DNA of 11,478 bases from DATIHT01 sp035480415 (GCA_035480415.1 DATIHT010000070.1:1-11478), one strand, 5' to 3'; shown: positions 5,083 through 11,159, counted from the first letter of the stretch. Notes: generated from the sequence alone by a model not told the origin. Made by a program: numbers and translations.

Positions 5083-5166
5083 GCCCAGATGGCGGAATTG
5101 GTAGACGCACTAGCTTTAGGAGCTAGCACTCGCAAGAGCGTGGGAGTCCGAGTCTCCCTCTGGGCA
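5083..5166 (+). tRNA. tRNA-Leu (anticodon UAG)
   Basis: The acceptor stem pairs perfectly: GCCCAGA (5083-5089) with TCTGGGC (5159-5165), discriminator A5166. The D arm is of class II leucine type (GGCGGAATTGGTAGACGC). The anticodon stem CTAGC/GCTAG encloses TTTAGGA, with anticodon TAG at 5117-5119. A long variable arm (about 5127-5141) has a GCAA tetraloop. The T stem GGGAG/CTCCC encloses TCCGAGT (5147-5153), where the second base is C instead of the nearly universal T (position 55). CCA is not encoded (ACCC). It starts 3 bp after the GIY-YIG stop and is followed directly by a second tRNA 3' end. Transcription probably comes from the promoter at 4745-4772. Confidence 0.92.
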
Positions 5167-5198
5167 CCCGTGGAGGTTCGAGTCCTCTCCGGCCCACA
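5167..5198 (+). pseudogene. Detached tRNA 3' end (T arm plus acceptor strand)
   Basis: GTGGAGG, a canonical T loop TTCGAGT (5177-5183), CCTCT and then CCGGCCC (5189-5195) and ACA form a T arm and acceptor 3' strand with no matching 5' half next to them. It follows the tRNA-Leu(UAG) 3' end with no gap. The CCGGCCC strand pairs imperfectly (5 of 7, or 7 of 7 with one bulge and a shifted T stem) with GGGCGGA of the tRNA half at 4783. It could therefore be the missing 3' end of that gene, or debris from another tRNA. Confidence 0.6.
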
Positions 5199-5207
5199 TT
5201 GAGTTAT

Positions 5208-5236
5208 TTGATGCTCCGATGCTTTCGTTGTAAAGT
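5208..5236 (+). promoter_or_regulatory. Candidate promoter for the secreted helical protein
   Basis: TTGATG (5208-5213), 17-nt spacer, TAAAGT (5231-5236), ending 7 nt before ATG 5244. Both boxes are 4 of 6 or so, but the spacer is ideal and the distance to the ATG matches the other leaderless genes here. Confidence 0.5.
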
Positions 5237-5243
5237 GTAAGTA

Positions 5244-6074
5244 ATGCCCAATTTAGTAAATAGTTCACAGTTCATAGTTAATAGGTATTCCAAGTCACTA
5301 GTCCTTCTCTTGTTTATAGTTTCCGGTTTATTATTTCCGGTTCAAGCACAGACCTCACCGCTTGAAAAAGCTCAGAACGATTACAACTTTCAAACGAGTC
5401 AATATAAAGACGCTCACGATAAATACGCAACCGCAAGGTCTGAATACCTAACTTTTAAAACCGCACTTTCCAAAGACAAGGCCTACCAGGAAACTAAAAA
5501 TTACCTAATCCAGGTCGACCTTCTCTATAAAACTTTTTTGGCGCTAGTTCAGGAAAACACAAACAGTCTTAATTGGGACAGTGCAAACGTATCCAAAATA
5601 GAAAGTAACAATATACTTACAACAGAAACAAGTTTTTTTGACGACAACCAGAAAAAAGTCCTAGCCGCCCAAACACTGGAAGAATTACCGCCTCTTGCCA
5701 AAGATTTAAAAGACCATGTCACGCAAAGCACAAACTTAAAACTTAACAAAACCCTGGCAACTGCAGAAATCGTTCAGTCAAAATCGCTGCTTTTTGACTT
5801 TAATACGCTTTCTGCAACTCTGGACAGTAGTGTCAAAAACAAATTGCAAGAAGGAAACACCCAATCTGTATTTTTAAACTGGGCAACAGAAAATGCAAAT
5901 ATCAAAACTCTCGCATCGCAAAAAGTTCAGTTTGCCCAAAGTGAATTTGCCAAAAGTACTACCCAAAACATGGACACGGCAACACTAAATAACATCGCAG
6001 ACAGTGCCCAATCCATTAAGGTAGATTTGCAAAGATCCGTAAATTTATTTGAAGAATTACTAAGACTAATATGA
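5244..6074 (+). CDS. Secreted, mostly helical protein of unknown function
   Basis: The protein has 276 residues. A cleavable signal peptide is likely: basic residues near 14-17, a hydrophobic core at about 18-32, and a small-residue cleavage site near VQAQ (33-36). The rest is polar, Gln/Asn/Ser/Lys-rich and strongly helical, with coiled-coil-like stretches (about 38-75, 145-200 and 225-272) and no cysteines, so it may be an extracytoplasmic structural or adaptor protein. I recognise no enzyme motif or family. The first 15 or so codons lie in AGTT-type low-complexity DNA (5255-5285), so the true N-terminus could vary between relatives. The stop overlaps the ATG of the next gene (ATGA), which points to translational coupling and a shared process. 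Confidence 0.7.
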   Translation: MPNLVNSSQFIVNRYSKSLVLLLFIVSGLLFPVQAQTSPLEKAQNDYNFQTSQYKDAHDKYATARSEYLTFKTALSKDKAYQETKNYLIQVDLLYKTFLALVQENTNSLNWDSANVSKIESNNILTTETSFFDDNQKKVLAAQTLEELPPLAKDLKDHVTQSTNLKLNKTLATAEIVQSKSLLFDFNTLSATLDSSVKNKLQEGNTQSVFLNWATENANIKTLASQKVQFAQSEFAKSTTQNMDTATLNNIADSAQSIKVDLQRSVNLFEELLRLI

Positions 6075-6451
6075 TAAACGAACCCCAAAACGCTATTTAC
6101 GACACACACGAACCGCAACTTCCAAAAGTTAAAACCGGACCAAATCCGGTACTTCTTAAGCTTAAACAGGCACAAGCTTATGCCAAAAAACCCAAATTTA
6201 TAACCATTGGAATTTTGGTTTTGACAATCTTTGTAGTAATTCTGGCGCTTACAATGGTTTCCAAAAATCAGACACAGAACCAAACCCCAACACCTTCCTT
6301 TGCACCATCAGCAGGTAATCCCACACCCAAACCTCAAAGCGAATTACAAAAAAAAGTAGAAGAATACAAAAATAAAGTAGATAACATGCAAAACTTCAGA
6401 ACCAAGCTATCATATCCTATAGTAGATCTTGATATTACCTTCGAAAAGTGA
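6071..6451 (+). CDS. Single-pass membrane protein with proline-rich linker and short coiled coil
   Basis: The protein has 126 residues. A polar N-terminus of about 43 residues with a basic flank (KLKQAQAYAKKPK) precedes one transmembrane helix (about 44-63, IGILVLTIFVVILALTMV). A Pro/Thr/Asn/Gln-rich linker follows (about 66-90), then a charged helical segment (SELQKKVEEYKNKVDNM) and a short hydrophobic-polar C-terminus. The predicted topology is N-terminus inside, C-terminus outside. I recognise no family. The start codon overlaps the stop of the preceding secreted protein (ATGA), so the two are probably made together and may interact outside the membrane. There is no independent Shine-Dalgarno site. 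Confidence 0.68.
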   Translation: MINEPQNAIYDTHEPQLPKVKTGPNPVLLKLKQAQAYAKKPKFITIGILVLTIFVVILALTMVSKNQTQNQTPTPSFAPSAGNPTPKPQSELQKKVEEYKNKVDNMQNFRTKLSYPIVDLDITFEK

Positions 6452-6457
6452 TAAAAT
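6429..6457 (+). promoter_or_regulatory. Promoter with extended -10, inside the end of the preceding gene
   Basis: TTGATA (6429-6434), 17-nt spacer, TAAAAT (6452-6457) with an upstream TG (TGATAAAAT). It is near consensus. The predicted start is about 6464, leaving a leader of roughly 50-70 nt before the next ATG, longer than elsewhere in this window. A second -10-like box (TATAGT, 6508-6513) lies closer to the gene. Confidence 0.65.
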
Positions 6458-6516
6458 CAACCTGAGACGATACACACTAAACCAGAGACTGAAAACAGTT
6501 TCAAGTTTATAGTTTA

Positions 6517-7116
6517 ATGTTTCAAGTTAATATGAAGCCCGTTAAAACCGCACAAAACGCAGCCAAAGTAGGCTGGGATACATTCGAAGAATTCGGCAAA
6601 CAAACCGTTGCACCAATTTCCACAGAAATGTTACGCCAGTTTGGTTTTAACGCGCTCAGTGCACGCCCTAAAGAATTGGCAGGGGAAGATTTAAAACACG
6701 CAAGGGAAGAAAAAAAACTGGAAGAAATGAAACATGAGGAAGAGAAAAAAAATAAAGAACGGCTCGCGTATGTTCGAGAAGAATACAAAACAGCAGAACA
6801 AACCGTAGCAAAAGAACAAAGAGAGCTAAAACAGGAAGTAGTAGAACTGCAGGGTGAAGTAGTCAAACTCGCGCAAGCAGCAGGGGTTGAAACTAAAGTT
6901 CACATGGAACAAATGCCCAAAAAAGTTGGCGTTTTAGACATTAAGAGATTAACCGCAATAGTAAGACTACTGAGGATAAAAGCAGAATCGGCCCAAAGCG
7001 GTAGTGAACTTGTAAATCAAAGATCAAACGCCAAGCGCTCAACAGGTATGATGGCGTGGGTCAGCGGCAAACAGATGAAGATTCACGAACAAGGAACCTT
7101 ACAGCTACAAGGTTAA
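6517..7116 (+). CDS. Cytoplasmic coiled-coil protein of unknown function
   Basis: The protein has 199 residues from ATG 6517, or 194 from ATG 6532. The second start removes five codons lying in a repeat (TTTCAAGTT at 6500-6508 and 6521-6529) and is a fair alternative. There is no signal peptide or membrane helix. Residues about 20-50 contain GKQTVAPISTEMLRQFG, a globular-looking stretch. Residues about 60-125 form a strongly charged Glu/Lys coiled coil with heptad spacing. A second helical part ends in a polar tail containing W and KQMKIHEQGTLQLQG. I recognise no family with confidence. It is preceded by a good promoter and converges with the acetyltransferase gene, whose end is only 6 bp away, with no obvious terminator between. 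Confidence 0.7.
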   Translation: MFQVNMKPVKTAQNAAKVGWDTFEEFGKQTVAPISTEMLRQFGFNALSARPKELAGEDLKHAREEKKLEEMKHEEEKKNKERLAYVREEYKTAEQTVAKEQRELKQEVVELQGEVVKLAQAAGVETKVHMEQMPKKVGVLDIKRLTAIVRLLRIKAESAQSGSELVNQRSNAKRSTGMMAWVSGKQMKIHEQGTLQLQG

Positions 7117-7122
7117 AATCTC

Positions 7123-7758
7123 CTACTCTCCCTGCTCCCTTAAATCATTTAAAAAAACTCTACTACTCTCTGCTGTTTCGGCAATGTTTGCCTCGCTGGG
7201 AGATTGAATCCACATGTCGATAAACATTTGTCTTCCATAGGGGGAATCGTGCTCGAAATTGCTAATAATTTTGCCTTGGTTGTTTTTTAATATGTTTGCT
7301 GCTAAACCATTTTCAACGGCAGAATCCCTATGAATCCTTTTATAACCTTTCGAGAGTAATGCTTGGTCTAATCCAGCATACATTTGTGCAACATAGCCTT
7401 TCCCTTGGTACTCAGGCGCAAGTACCGTATTATAAATATAGGCTGTGTCTGTGGAAGCTTCTCGCCCCCGAAATGCTTCCCAATCAGATTCCTCTTCATA
7501 TAACACTTGGGCTGGTTTTGCCAAAGTATAACCGATAATCCTGTCCTCATCCTTCACAACAACAATAGTATTTTGAGTATTAACAAACCCCTCCCTTAAA
7601 GATTTTTCATCGTCTCCATTATCACCAAAATTAGCCTTCTCCAGATCAATTACATCTTTTCTTGCTTTGCGCCATGAAGTTTTAGAAGGATCAAAGGTTT
7701 CTAACTTGAATGAGGGGATAGCGTCTTTGGGCGAAGGTAATTCGCCAGGGTTTGTCAT
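7123..7758 (-). CDS. GNAT-family N-acetyltransferase
   Basis: The protein has 211 residues. The core GNAT signature is clear: IVVVKDEDRIIGYTLA (about 65-80, strands before the acetyl-CoA site), then YNTVLAPEYQGKGYVAQMY (109-127), with the acetyl-CoA pyrophosphate loop Q118-G-K-G-Y. A helix follows, then a GYKRIHRDSAVENGLAANIL segment (138-157) matching motif B with the usual N..A..ly pattern. The family transfers acetyl from acetyl-CoA to amines of small molecules, peptides or proteins; the substrate is not evident. About 40 residues before and 35 after the domain are unassigned. The gene is divergent from the PurD-like gene, with interlocked promoters. Its -10 is 6 nt before the ATG, so the transcript is probably leaderless. 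Confidence 0.85.
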   Translation of the reverse strand: MTNPGELPSPKDAIPSFKLETFDPSKTSWRKARKDVIDLEKANFGDNGDDEKSLREGFVNTQNTIVVVKDEDRIIGYTLAKPAQVLYEEESDWEAFRGREASTDTAYIYNTVLAPEYQGKGYVAQMYAGLDQALLSKGYKRIHRDSAVENGLAANILKNNQGKIISNFEHDSPYGRQMFIDMWIQSPSEANIAETAESSRVFLNDLREQGE

Positions 7759-7764
7759 AGCAAT

Positions 7765-7793
7765 ATCTTACCCTCTCTTGAATTTTCTCTCAA
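7765..7793 (-). promoter_or_regulatory. Promoter of the acetyltransferase gene
   Basis: On the minus strand: TTGAGA (plus 7788-7793), 17-nt spacer, TAAGAT (plus 7765-7770), 6 nt before the ATG at 7758. It interlocks with the divergent promoter 7778-7806, and the two -35 boxes lie on the two arms of an inverted repeat (TCTTGA 7776-7781 with TCAAGA 7790-7795). Confidence 0.65.
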
Positions 7794-7806
7794 GATTGCC
7801 TATAAA
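7778..7806 (+). promoter_or_regulatory. Promoter of the PurD-like gene
   Basis: TTGAAT (7778-7783), 17-nt spacer, TATAAA (7801-7806). The leader to ATG 7827 would be about 13 nt and has no Shine-Dalgarno sequence. It overlaps the divergent acetyltransferase promoter. Confidence 0.7.
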
Positions 7807-7826
7807 GACACGTAAGTTTTTAAAGT

Positions 7827-9230
7827 ATGAAATATATTATTTTCACTTGTGACGGTTACGGGCTCCCAATTGCACAACATCTCCAACAGGAAGGCGAAGA
7901 AGTAATAGTCGGGCAAGTAATAAACAAAAGAACCACTCTCACCAAAGTTGAATCCCGAAAAAACAACGAAGAATACACTCTCGACCAAAAACGCCGTCTT
8001 AACCTTTTTAAAAATATGGTCGAAAAAGTCCCGGCAGATATTCTTGTCAAACGAATGAAGAAAATTCCAAACCCACAAGATTATTTTGTTTTTTTCGATT
8101 TCAACGATCTTTTTTATTACGCAGATCAAATACGCGATTTAGGTTTTAACGGTAATTTTCCAAACGAGAAAGACAGGATTTTCGAAGTCGACCGCGACGA
8201 AGCAAAAGAGTTTGTAAATAAATATTATCCGGAAGTAGAAATAACAGAAAAGAAAGAGTTTCGGGCAATTTCGGGTGCAAAAAAGTTTTTAAAAGACACC
8301 AAAAAAATATGGGTTGTTAAATCAAAAGGCCACCGCGGAGAGACCCTTATTCCTCAAACAAAGGACCCGGAACTTGCCAAATGGCAAATAATAGAAACCC
8401 TAGAAGCCTACAAAAATGCTTATGAAGAGGCAGGGTTTTTACTCGAAGAAAAAATTCCTTCCGTTATAGAAATAACCCCCGAGAAAATCTACTACGACGG
8501 CGAGCCACTGGCCCTGACTGTCAATTTTGAAAACAAAACTTTAGGTAGCGGCAACATATCACTTCAAACACAATGCGCAGCAGATCTGGTCTTCCCGATA
8601 GATTTTTCCAGCCGAATTCATGAAATTGCATTCCCGGCAATTATCGATAAAATCGCCAAAAAACATAAAGGGTTGTTTATATGGGACGCATCTCTACTAA
8701 TCGACAAAAACACCGGGAAAATTTTCTTTGGCGAATTCTGCCCAAACAGACCCGGTTACAATTCAATCCTTACGTGTTTATCGCAAATGCCGTCAATATC
8801 TCATTTTTTCAAGTCGGTAGTTGCCAAAAAATCTCCGTACACAATCGGTAGTATTGGTTCTTCGGTAACTCTGTTTAATCTGTCCCGGGATCCGGAAGAA
8901 AGACACGTTCTTGGTGGAGCCTCAATCAGTTTCCCAAACGAAATTAGGAAATCGGTTTGGCTTTTGGATGTCTATAAAAAAACTAAAAATGACAAAGTTA
9001 GGGTTGTCGGTTTCGATTGGGAATTGTCGTCTATCACCGGATCAGGGCACACAATCGATGAAGCAGTCAATAGCCTTTATGATAACGTCGAAAGCCTTTC
9101 GGTAGGCAGTGTTTACTACCGTCCAAAATCCGATTACCTTTCTATGGATTACGAAAGTTCAATCTTAAACAGGCTACGCTACTGCGTACAGAAAAAACTA
9201 TTTGATATTCCTTTCAAAGGTCTTTATTGA
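7827..9230 (+). CDS. PurD-like ATP-grasp protein (divergent GAR-synthetase fold)
   Basis: The protein has 467 residues. The layout resembles phosphoribosylamine-glycine ligase (PurD): a Rossmann-like N-domain (MKYIIFTCDGYGLPIAQHL), an ATP-grasp region with FPNEKDRIFEVDRDEAKEF (111-129), WVVKSKGHRGE (162-172) for the nucleotide lysine, LLEEKI (205-210), and the metal/ATP end FFGEFCPNRPGYNS (Glu293, Asn297, Arg298). The C-terminal part, SSITGSGHTIDEAVNSLYDN and SVYYRPKSDY, recalls the PurD C-domain (G.TL.EA...AY..V...YYR). The canonical PurD N-terminal glycine-rich loop (GGREHAL type) is missing, and no other purine gene is nearby. I infer an ATP-dependent carboxylate-amine ligase whose substrate may not be phosphoribosylamine. 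The ATG follows a good promoter; the SET gene promoter overlaps its 3' end. Confidence 0.75.
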   Translation: MKYIIFTCDGYGLPIAQHLQQEGEEVIVGQVINKRTTLTKVESRKNNEEYTLDQKRRLNLFKNMVEKVPADILVKRMKKIPNPQDYFVFFDFNDLFYYADQIRDLGFNGNFPNEKDRIFEVDRDEAKEFVNKYYPEVEITEKKEFRAISGAKKFLKDTKKIWVVKSKGHRGETLIPQTKDPELAKWQIIETLEAYKNAYEEAGFLLEEKIPSVIEITPEKIYYDGEPLALTVNFENKTLGSGNISLQTQCAADLVFPIDFSSRIHEIAFPAIIDKIAKKHKGLFIWDASLLIDKNTGKIFFGEFCPNRPGYNSILTCLSQMPSISHFFKSVVAKKSPYTIGSIGSSVTLFNLSRDPEERHVLGGASISFPNEIRKSVWLLDVYKKTKNDKVRVVGFDWELSSITGSGHTIDEAVNSLYDNVESLSVGSVYYRPKSDYLSMDYESSILNRLRYCVQKKLFDIPFKGLY

Positions 9231-9255
9231 TCTTTTTTGAAACTCTTTTTATACT
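9227..9255 (+). promoter_or_regulatory. Promoter of the SET-domain gene, overlapping the end of the PurD-like gene
   Basis: TTGATC (9227-9232), 17-nt spacer, TATACT (9250-9255). The -35 includes the TGA stop of the PurD-like gene (9228-9230). The ATG at 9274 is 18 nt after the -10, a leader of about 12 nt. Confidence 0.7.
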
Positions 9256-9273
9256 AAATTACATAAACCCAAA

Positions 9274-9741
9274 ATGCCTTCCGAACCTTTTTATGTCGCA
9301 GTGTCTAAATTCGGAAAAGGTGTTTTTGCATCAAGAGACATAAAATCTGGAGAAAGAATATGTACGATGAGCGGCAAAAGGGTTTCTTCGAAACAACTCG
9401 GTTTCGAATCCGACAGAAAGAGAAACCTTCTGGTAGACCCGTTTCAAATCGGCGCAGATGCATATTTGATGCTTGAAGAACCATACTTGCTCATAAACCA
9501 TTCTTGTTCTCCAAATGCAGGGCTAAAAAACGGAGTCAATTTAACAGCGATAAAAAACATTAAAAAGGGAGAGGAAATATTTTACGATTACAGTACAACT
9601 TGGTTTGATGGCATGGAGTGCAAATGTGGCAGTCCAAACTGCAGGAAACACATCAGCAATTACATGACAATTCCGCCAGAAATAAGAAAAGAGTACAGGA
9701 AGCTAGATATAATCCCAGATTTCATCCCAAAAGATCTTTAG
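9274..9741 (+). CDS. SET-domain protein lysine methyltransferase with post-SET zinc motif
   Basis: The protein has 155 residues. The SET fold is explicit: KFGKGVFASRDIKSGERI (12-29, the G.G.fA...I..GE opening), INHSCSPNAGL (74-84, the S-adenosylmethionine and pseudoknot motif), and LTAIKNIKKGEEIFYDYST (90-108, with the catalytic-region Tyr-Asp-Tyr 104-106). A CxCxxxxC post-SET motif (C116, C118, C123) follows. With C78 of NHSC it completes the four-cysteine zinc site known from eukaryotic post-SET enzymes. The protein would transfer methyl groups from S-adenosylmethionine to lysine; the target is not visible. Length is that of a minimal SET protein with about 30 extra C-terminal residues (PPEIRKEYRKLD ...). 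No pre-SET or targeting domain is present. It follows the PurD-like gene by 43 bp with its own promoter. Confidence 0.92.
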   Translation: MPSEPFYVAVSKFGKGVFASRDIKSGERICTMSGKRVSSKQLGFESDRKRNLLVDPFQIGADAYLMLEEPYLLINHSCSPNAGLKNGVNLTAIKNIKKGEEIFYDYSTTWFDGMECKCGSPNCRKHISNYMTIPPEIRKEYRKLDIIPDFIPKDL

Positions 9742-9780
9742 TGATTCATAGACCCTATAGTTTAATTATTTACTTAAAAA

Positions 9781-9789
9781 TGGTATAAT
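9781..9789 (+). promoter_or_regulatory. Extended -10 promoter for the acidic 402-residue protein
   Basis: TGGTATAAT is an extended -10 with a perfect TATAAT (9784-9789), which explains the lack of a good -35 (best is TTTAAT, 9761-9766). The ATG at 9799 begins 9 nt after it, so the transcript has essentially no leader. Confidence 0.75.
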
Positions 9790-9798
9790 ACGCACAAC

Positions 9799-11007
9799 AT
9801 GAGCGCAGAAATAGGCGCAGGCATAGGTGCAGTAGCTGCATCAGCCGGCCCCGCAATAGGCGCTTCCATAGGAGCAGGCGCCGAAATAGGAGCTGCAAGT
9901 ATACCTTCGTTTGGGGCAGAGACTTTTGCAACCCAAATTCCATCAATTTACTCTGGTATTCCATCCGCAATCGAGCCTGTTGGCATAGAGACATTTTCGC
10001 CGTCTTTGGGCTTAATAAACGAGCTAGACTCACCGCCCGCATCTCTTGGTGAATTCACAATCGAAGATTTAATTGGTAAACCACAAACCATAGGCATAAC
10101 TCACCTGGAACCGGCAATAGATACTTCGCCGGTATTTGTCGAAGAAATAAGTGCACCCCAGACATCAACCGAAATATCAGGTGCTGTAAAAATAGTCGAA
10201 GAGGAAGCATTTTTGTTCCTACCAATAATTCCAGAAGAAGAAACTGAAGAAGTTGAAAAACAAAAAGACGAAGTTGCTTTAAAAAACGCTGTAGAAACCT
10301 TAACGTCTTTTGAATTTTCCGAGGAAGAAACACAAGCCTGGCAGCAAAAATTAGAAGCCGCCATCCAATTAGAAGAGACTGAAACAGAAGTCGAGGTCCA
10401 AACTCTAGTAACATCACAAGAAGATGACGAGCCTCCAATTGTGACGAATGTTGCAACAGGCATAGATGATATCGATGAAGAAGAAGTTGCCGAAAAAGTA
10501 GAGGAAGAAACTATTCTGCTTTACAAAATCGGACACAAAATAAAATCTGCCGAAAAAGTAAACAAATGGCGTGCAAAATTGGCAGACCAAATAGCAACAG
10601 AAGTGGAAGATGCCAAAAACCCAAGAACAACGGCAGAAGCCGAAATAGCATTGCTGGATATTCCGGAATTTGATGATGCCATGGAAATTTCACAAGGCAA
10701 ACTATTTATGCCGACTTTGTCTCACAAAATAGAGGCAGCGCTTTCAACAACAGATGAAACAGATCCATACGCAATTGCAAAAACCGTGACGGATATCGTC
10801 GACGGTAACAAATCAACACGCCTAGTTGAGCACATAGAAGGGATGACGCCAGTTCAGAAAAAGGATCTGGATCCAGACGCCAAAAAGCTTCTGGAAGAAG
10901 GCGAAGATAAATTAGTATTCAAAAAACTAAAAAAGCACTGGATGGCAGTTAAGGCTCTTCCTTTTGTACATCCTTACGAAGTACAACGCACAAAAAAAGC
11001 AGCCTAA
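9799..11007 (+). CDS. Large acidic protein of unknown function with Gly/Ala-rich N-terminus
   Basis: The protein has 402 residues and I recognise no family. Residues 1-36 are a low-complexity Gly/Ala/Ile stretch (EIGAGIGAVAASAGPAIGAS ...), hydrophobic but lacking the basic start of a signal peptide. Residues 37-135 are Pro/Ser/Thr/Ile-rich and probably unfolded. Residues 140-240 are very acidic with Glu runs. From about 240 on the protein is helical and more balanced, ending basic (KKLKKHWMAVKALPF ... RTKKAA). Two short segments look related: AWQQKLEAAIQLEE (about 186-199) and KWRAKLADQIATEVED (about 258-273), suggesting a degenerate internal repeat. The start is fixed by a strong extended -10 placed 9 nt before the ATG. 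It is followed by tRNA-Val. Confidence 0.72.
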   Translation: MSAEIGAGIGAVAASAGPAIGASIGAGAEIGAASIPSFGAETFATQIPSIYSGIPSAIEPVGIETFSPSLGLINELDSPPASLGEFTIEDLIGKPQTIGITHLEPAIDTSPVFVEEISAPQTSTEISGAVKIVEEEAFLFLPIIPEEETEEVEKQKDEVALKNAVETLTSFEFSEEETQAWQQKLEAAIQLEETETEVEVQTLVTSQEDDEPPIVTNVATGIDDIDEEEVAEKVEEETILLYKIGHKIKSAEKVNKWRAKLADQIATEVEDAKNPRTTAEAEIALLDIPEFDDAMEISQGKLFMPTLSHKIEAALSTTDETDPYAIAKTVTDIVDGNKSTRLVEHIEGMTPVQKKDLDPDAKKLLEEGEDKLVFKKLKKHWMAVKALPFVHPYEVQRTKKAA

Positions 11008-11021
11008 AGCAAGTTGATAGT

Positions 11022-11050
11022 TTGTAGCACGTAGTAGGTAGTGATAAAAT
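11022..11050 (+). promoter_or_regulatory. tRNA-Val promoter
   Basis: TTGTAG (11022-11027), 17-nt spacer, TAAAAT (11045-11050) in an extended TGATAAAAT context. The tRNA begins 9 nt after the -10. It sits in AGTT/GTAG-rich low-complexity DNA that fills the gap after the acidic protein gene. Confidence 0.6.
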
Positions 11051-11059
11051 CTACCACGC

Positions 11060-11133
11060 GGGCTCGTAGCTCAGTTGGTTAGAGCGTTACATTGACATTG
11101 TAAAGGTCGAAGATTCGAGTTCTTCCGAGCCCA
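11060..11133 (+). tRNA. tRNA-Val (anticodon GAC)
   Basis: Full cloverleaf: acceptor GGGCTCG (11060-11066) with CGAGCCC (11126-11132); D stem GCTC/GAGC; anticodon stem TTACA/TGTAA around TTGACAT, giving GAC at 11094-11096; T stem GAAGA/TCTTC around the canonical TTCGAGT; discriminator A11133. The next bases are CCG, so CCA is not encoded and must be added after transcription. No partial tRNA copies or GIY-YIG sequence are visible around this one, unlike the Phe and Leu loci. Confidence 0.96.
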
Positions 11134-11153
11134 CCGCTTCTTCTTGCTCCTCT

Positions 11154-11159
11154 TATATT
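11154..11159 (+). promoter_or_regulatory. -10 box for the DUF5665-like gene
   Basis: TATATT lies 11 nt before the ATG at 11171. I see no -35 at the usual distance; the region upstream is the tRNA 3' end, so read-through from the tRNA promoter is an alternative. Confidence 0.4.

Noticed and set aside
7296..7538. Plus-strand open frame inside the acetyltransferase gene
   Set aside because: The minus-strand frame carries a clear GNAT domain, while this one has no recognisable features or promoter.
7827..9230. Naming the ATP-grasp gene purD
   Set aside because: The fold and C-domain resemble PurD, but the N-terminal signature differs and no other purine genes are nearby, so the substrate is uncertain.
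10055..10463. Minus-strand open frames of 120-133 codons opposite the acidic gene
   Set aside because: They are by-products of Glu-rich codons on the other strand; the proteins are Leu/Phe/Ser-rich without a start context, and the plus-strand gene has a strong promoter.
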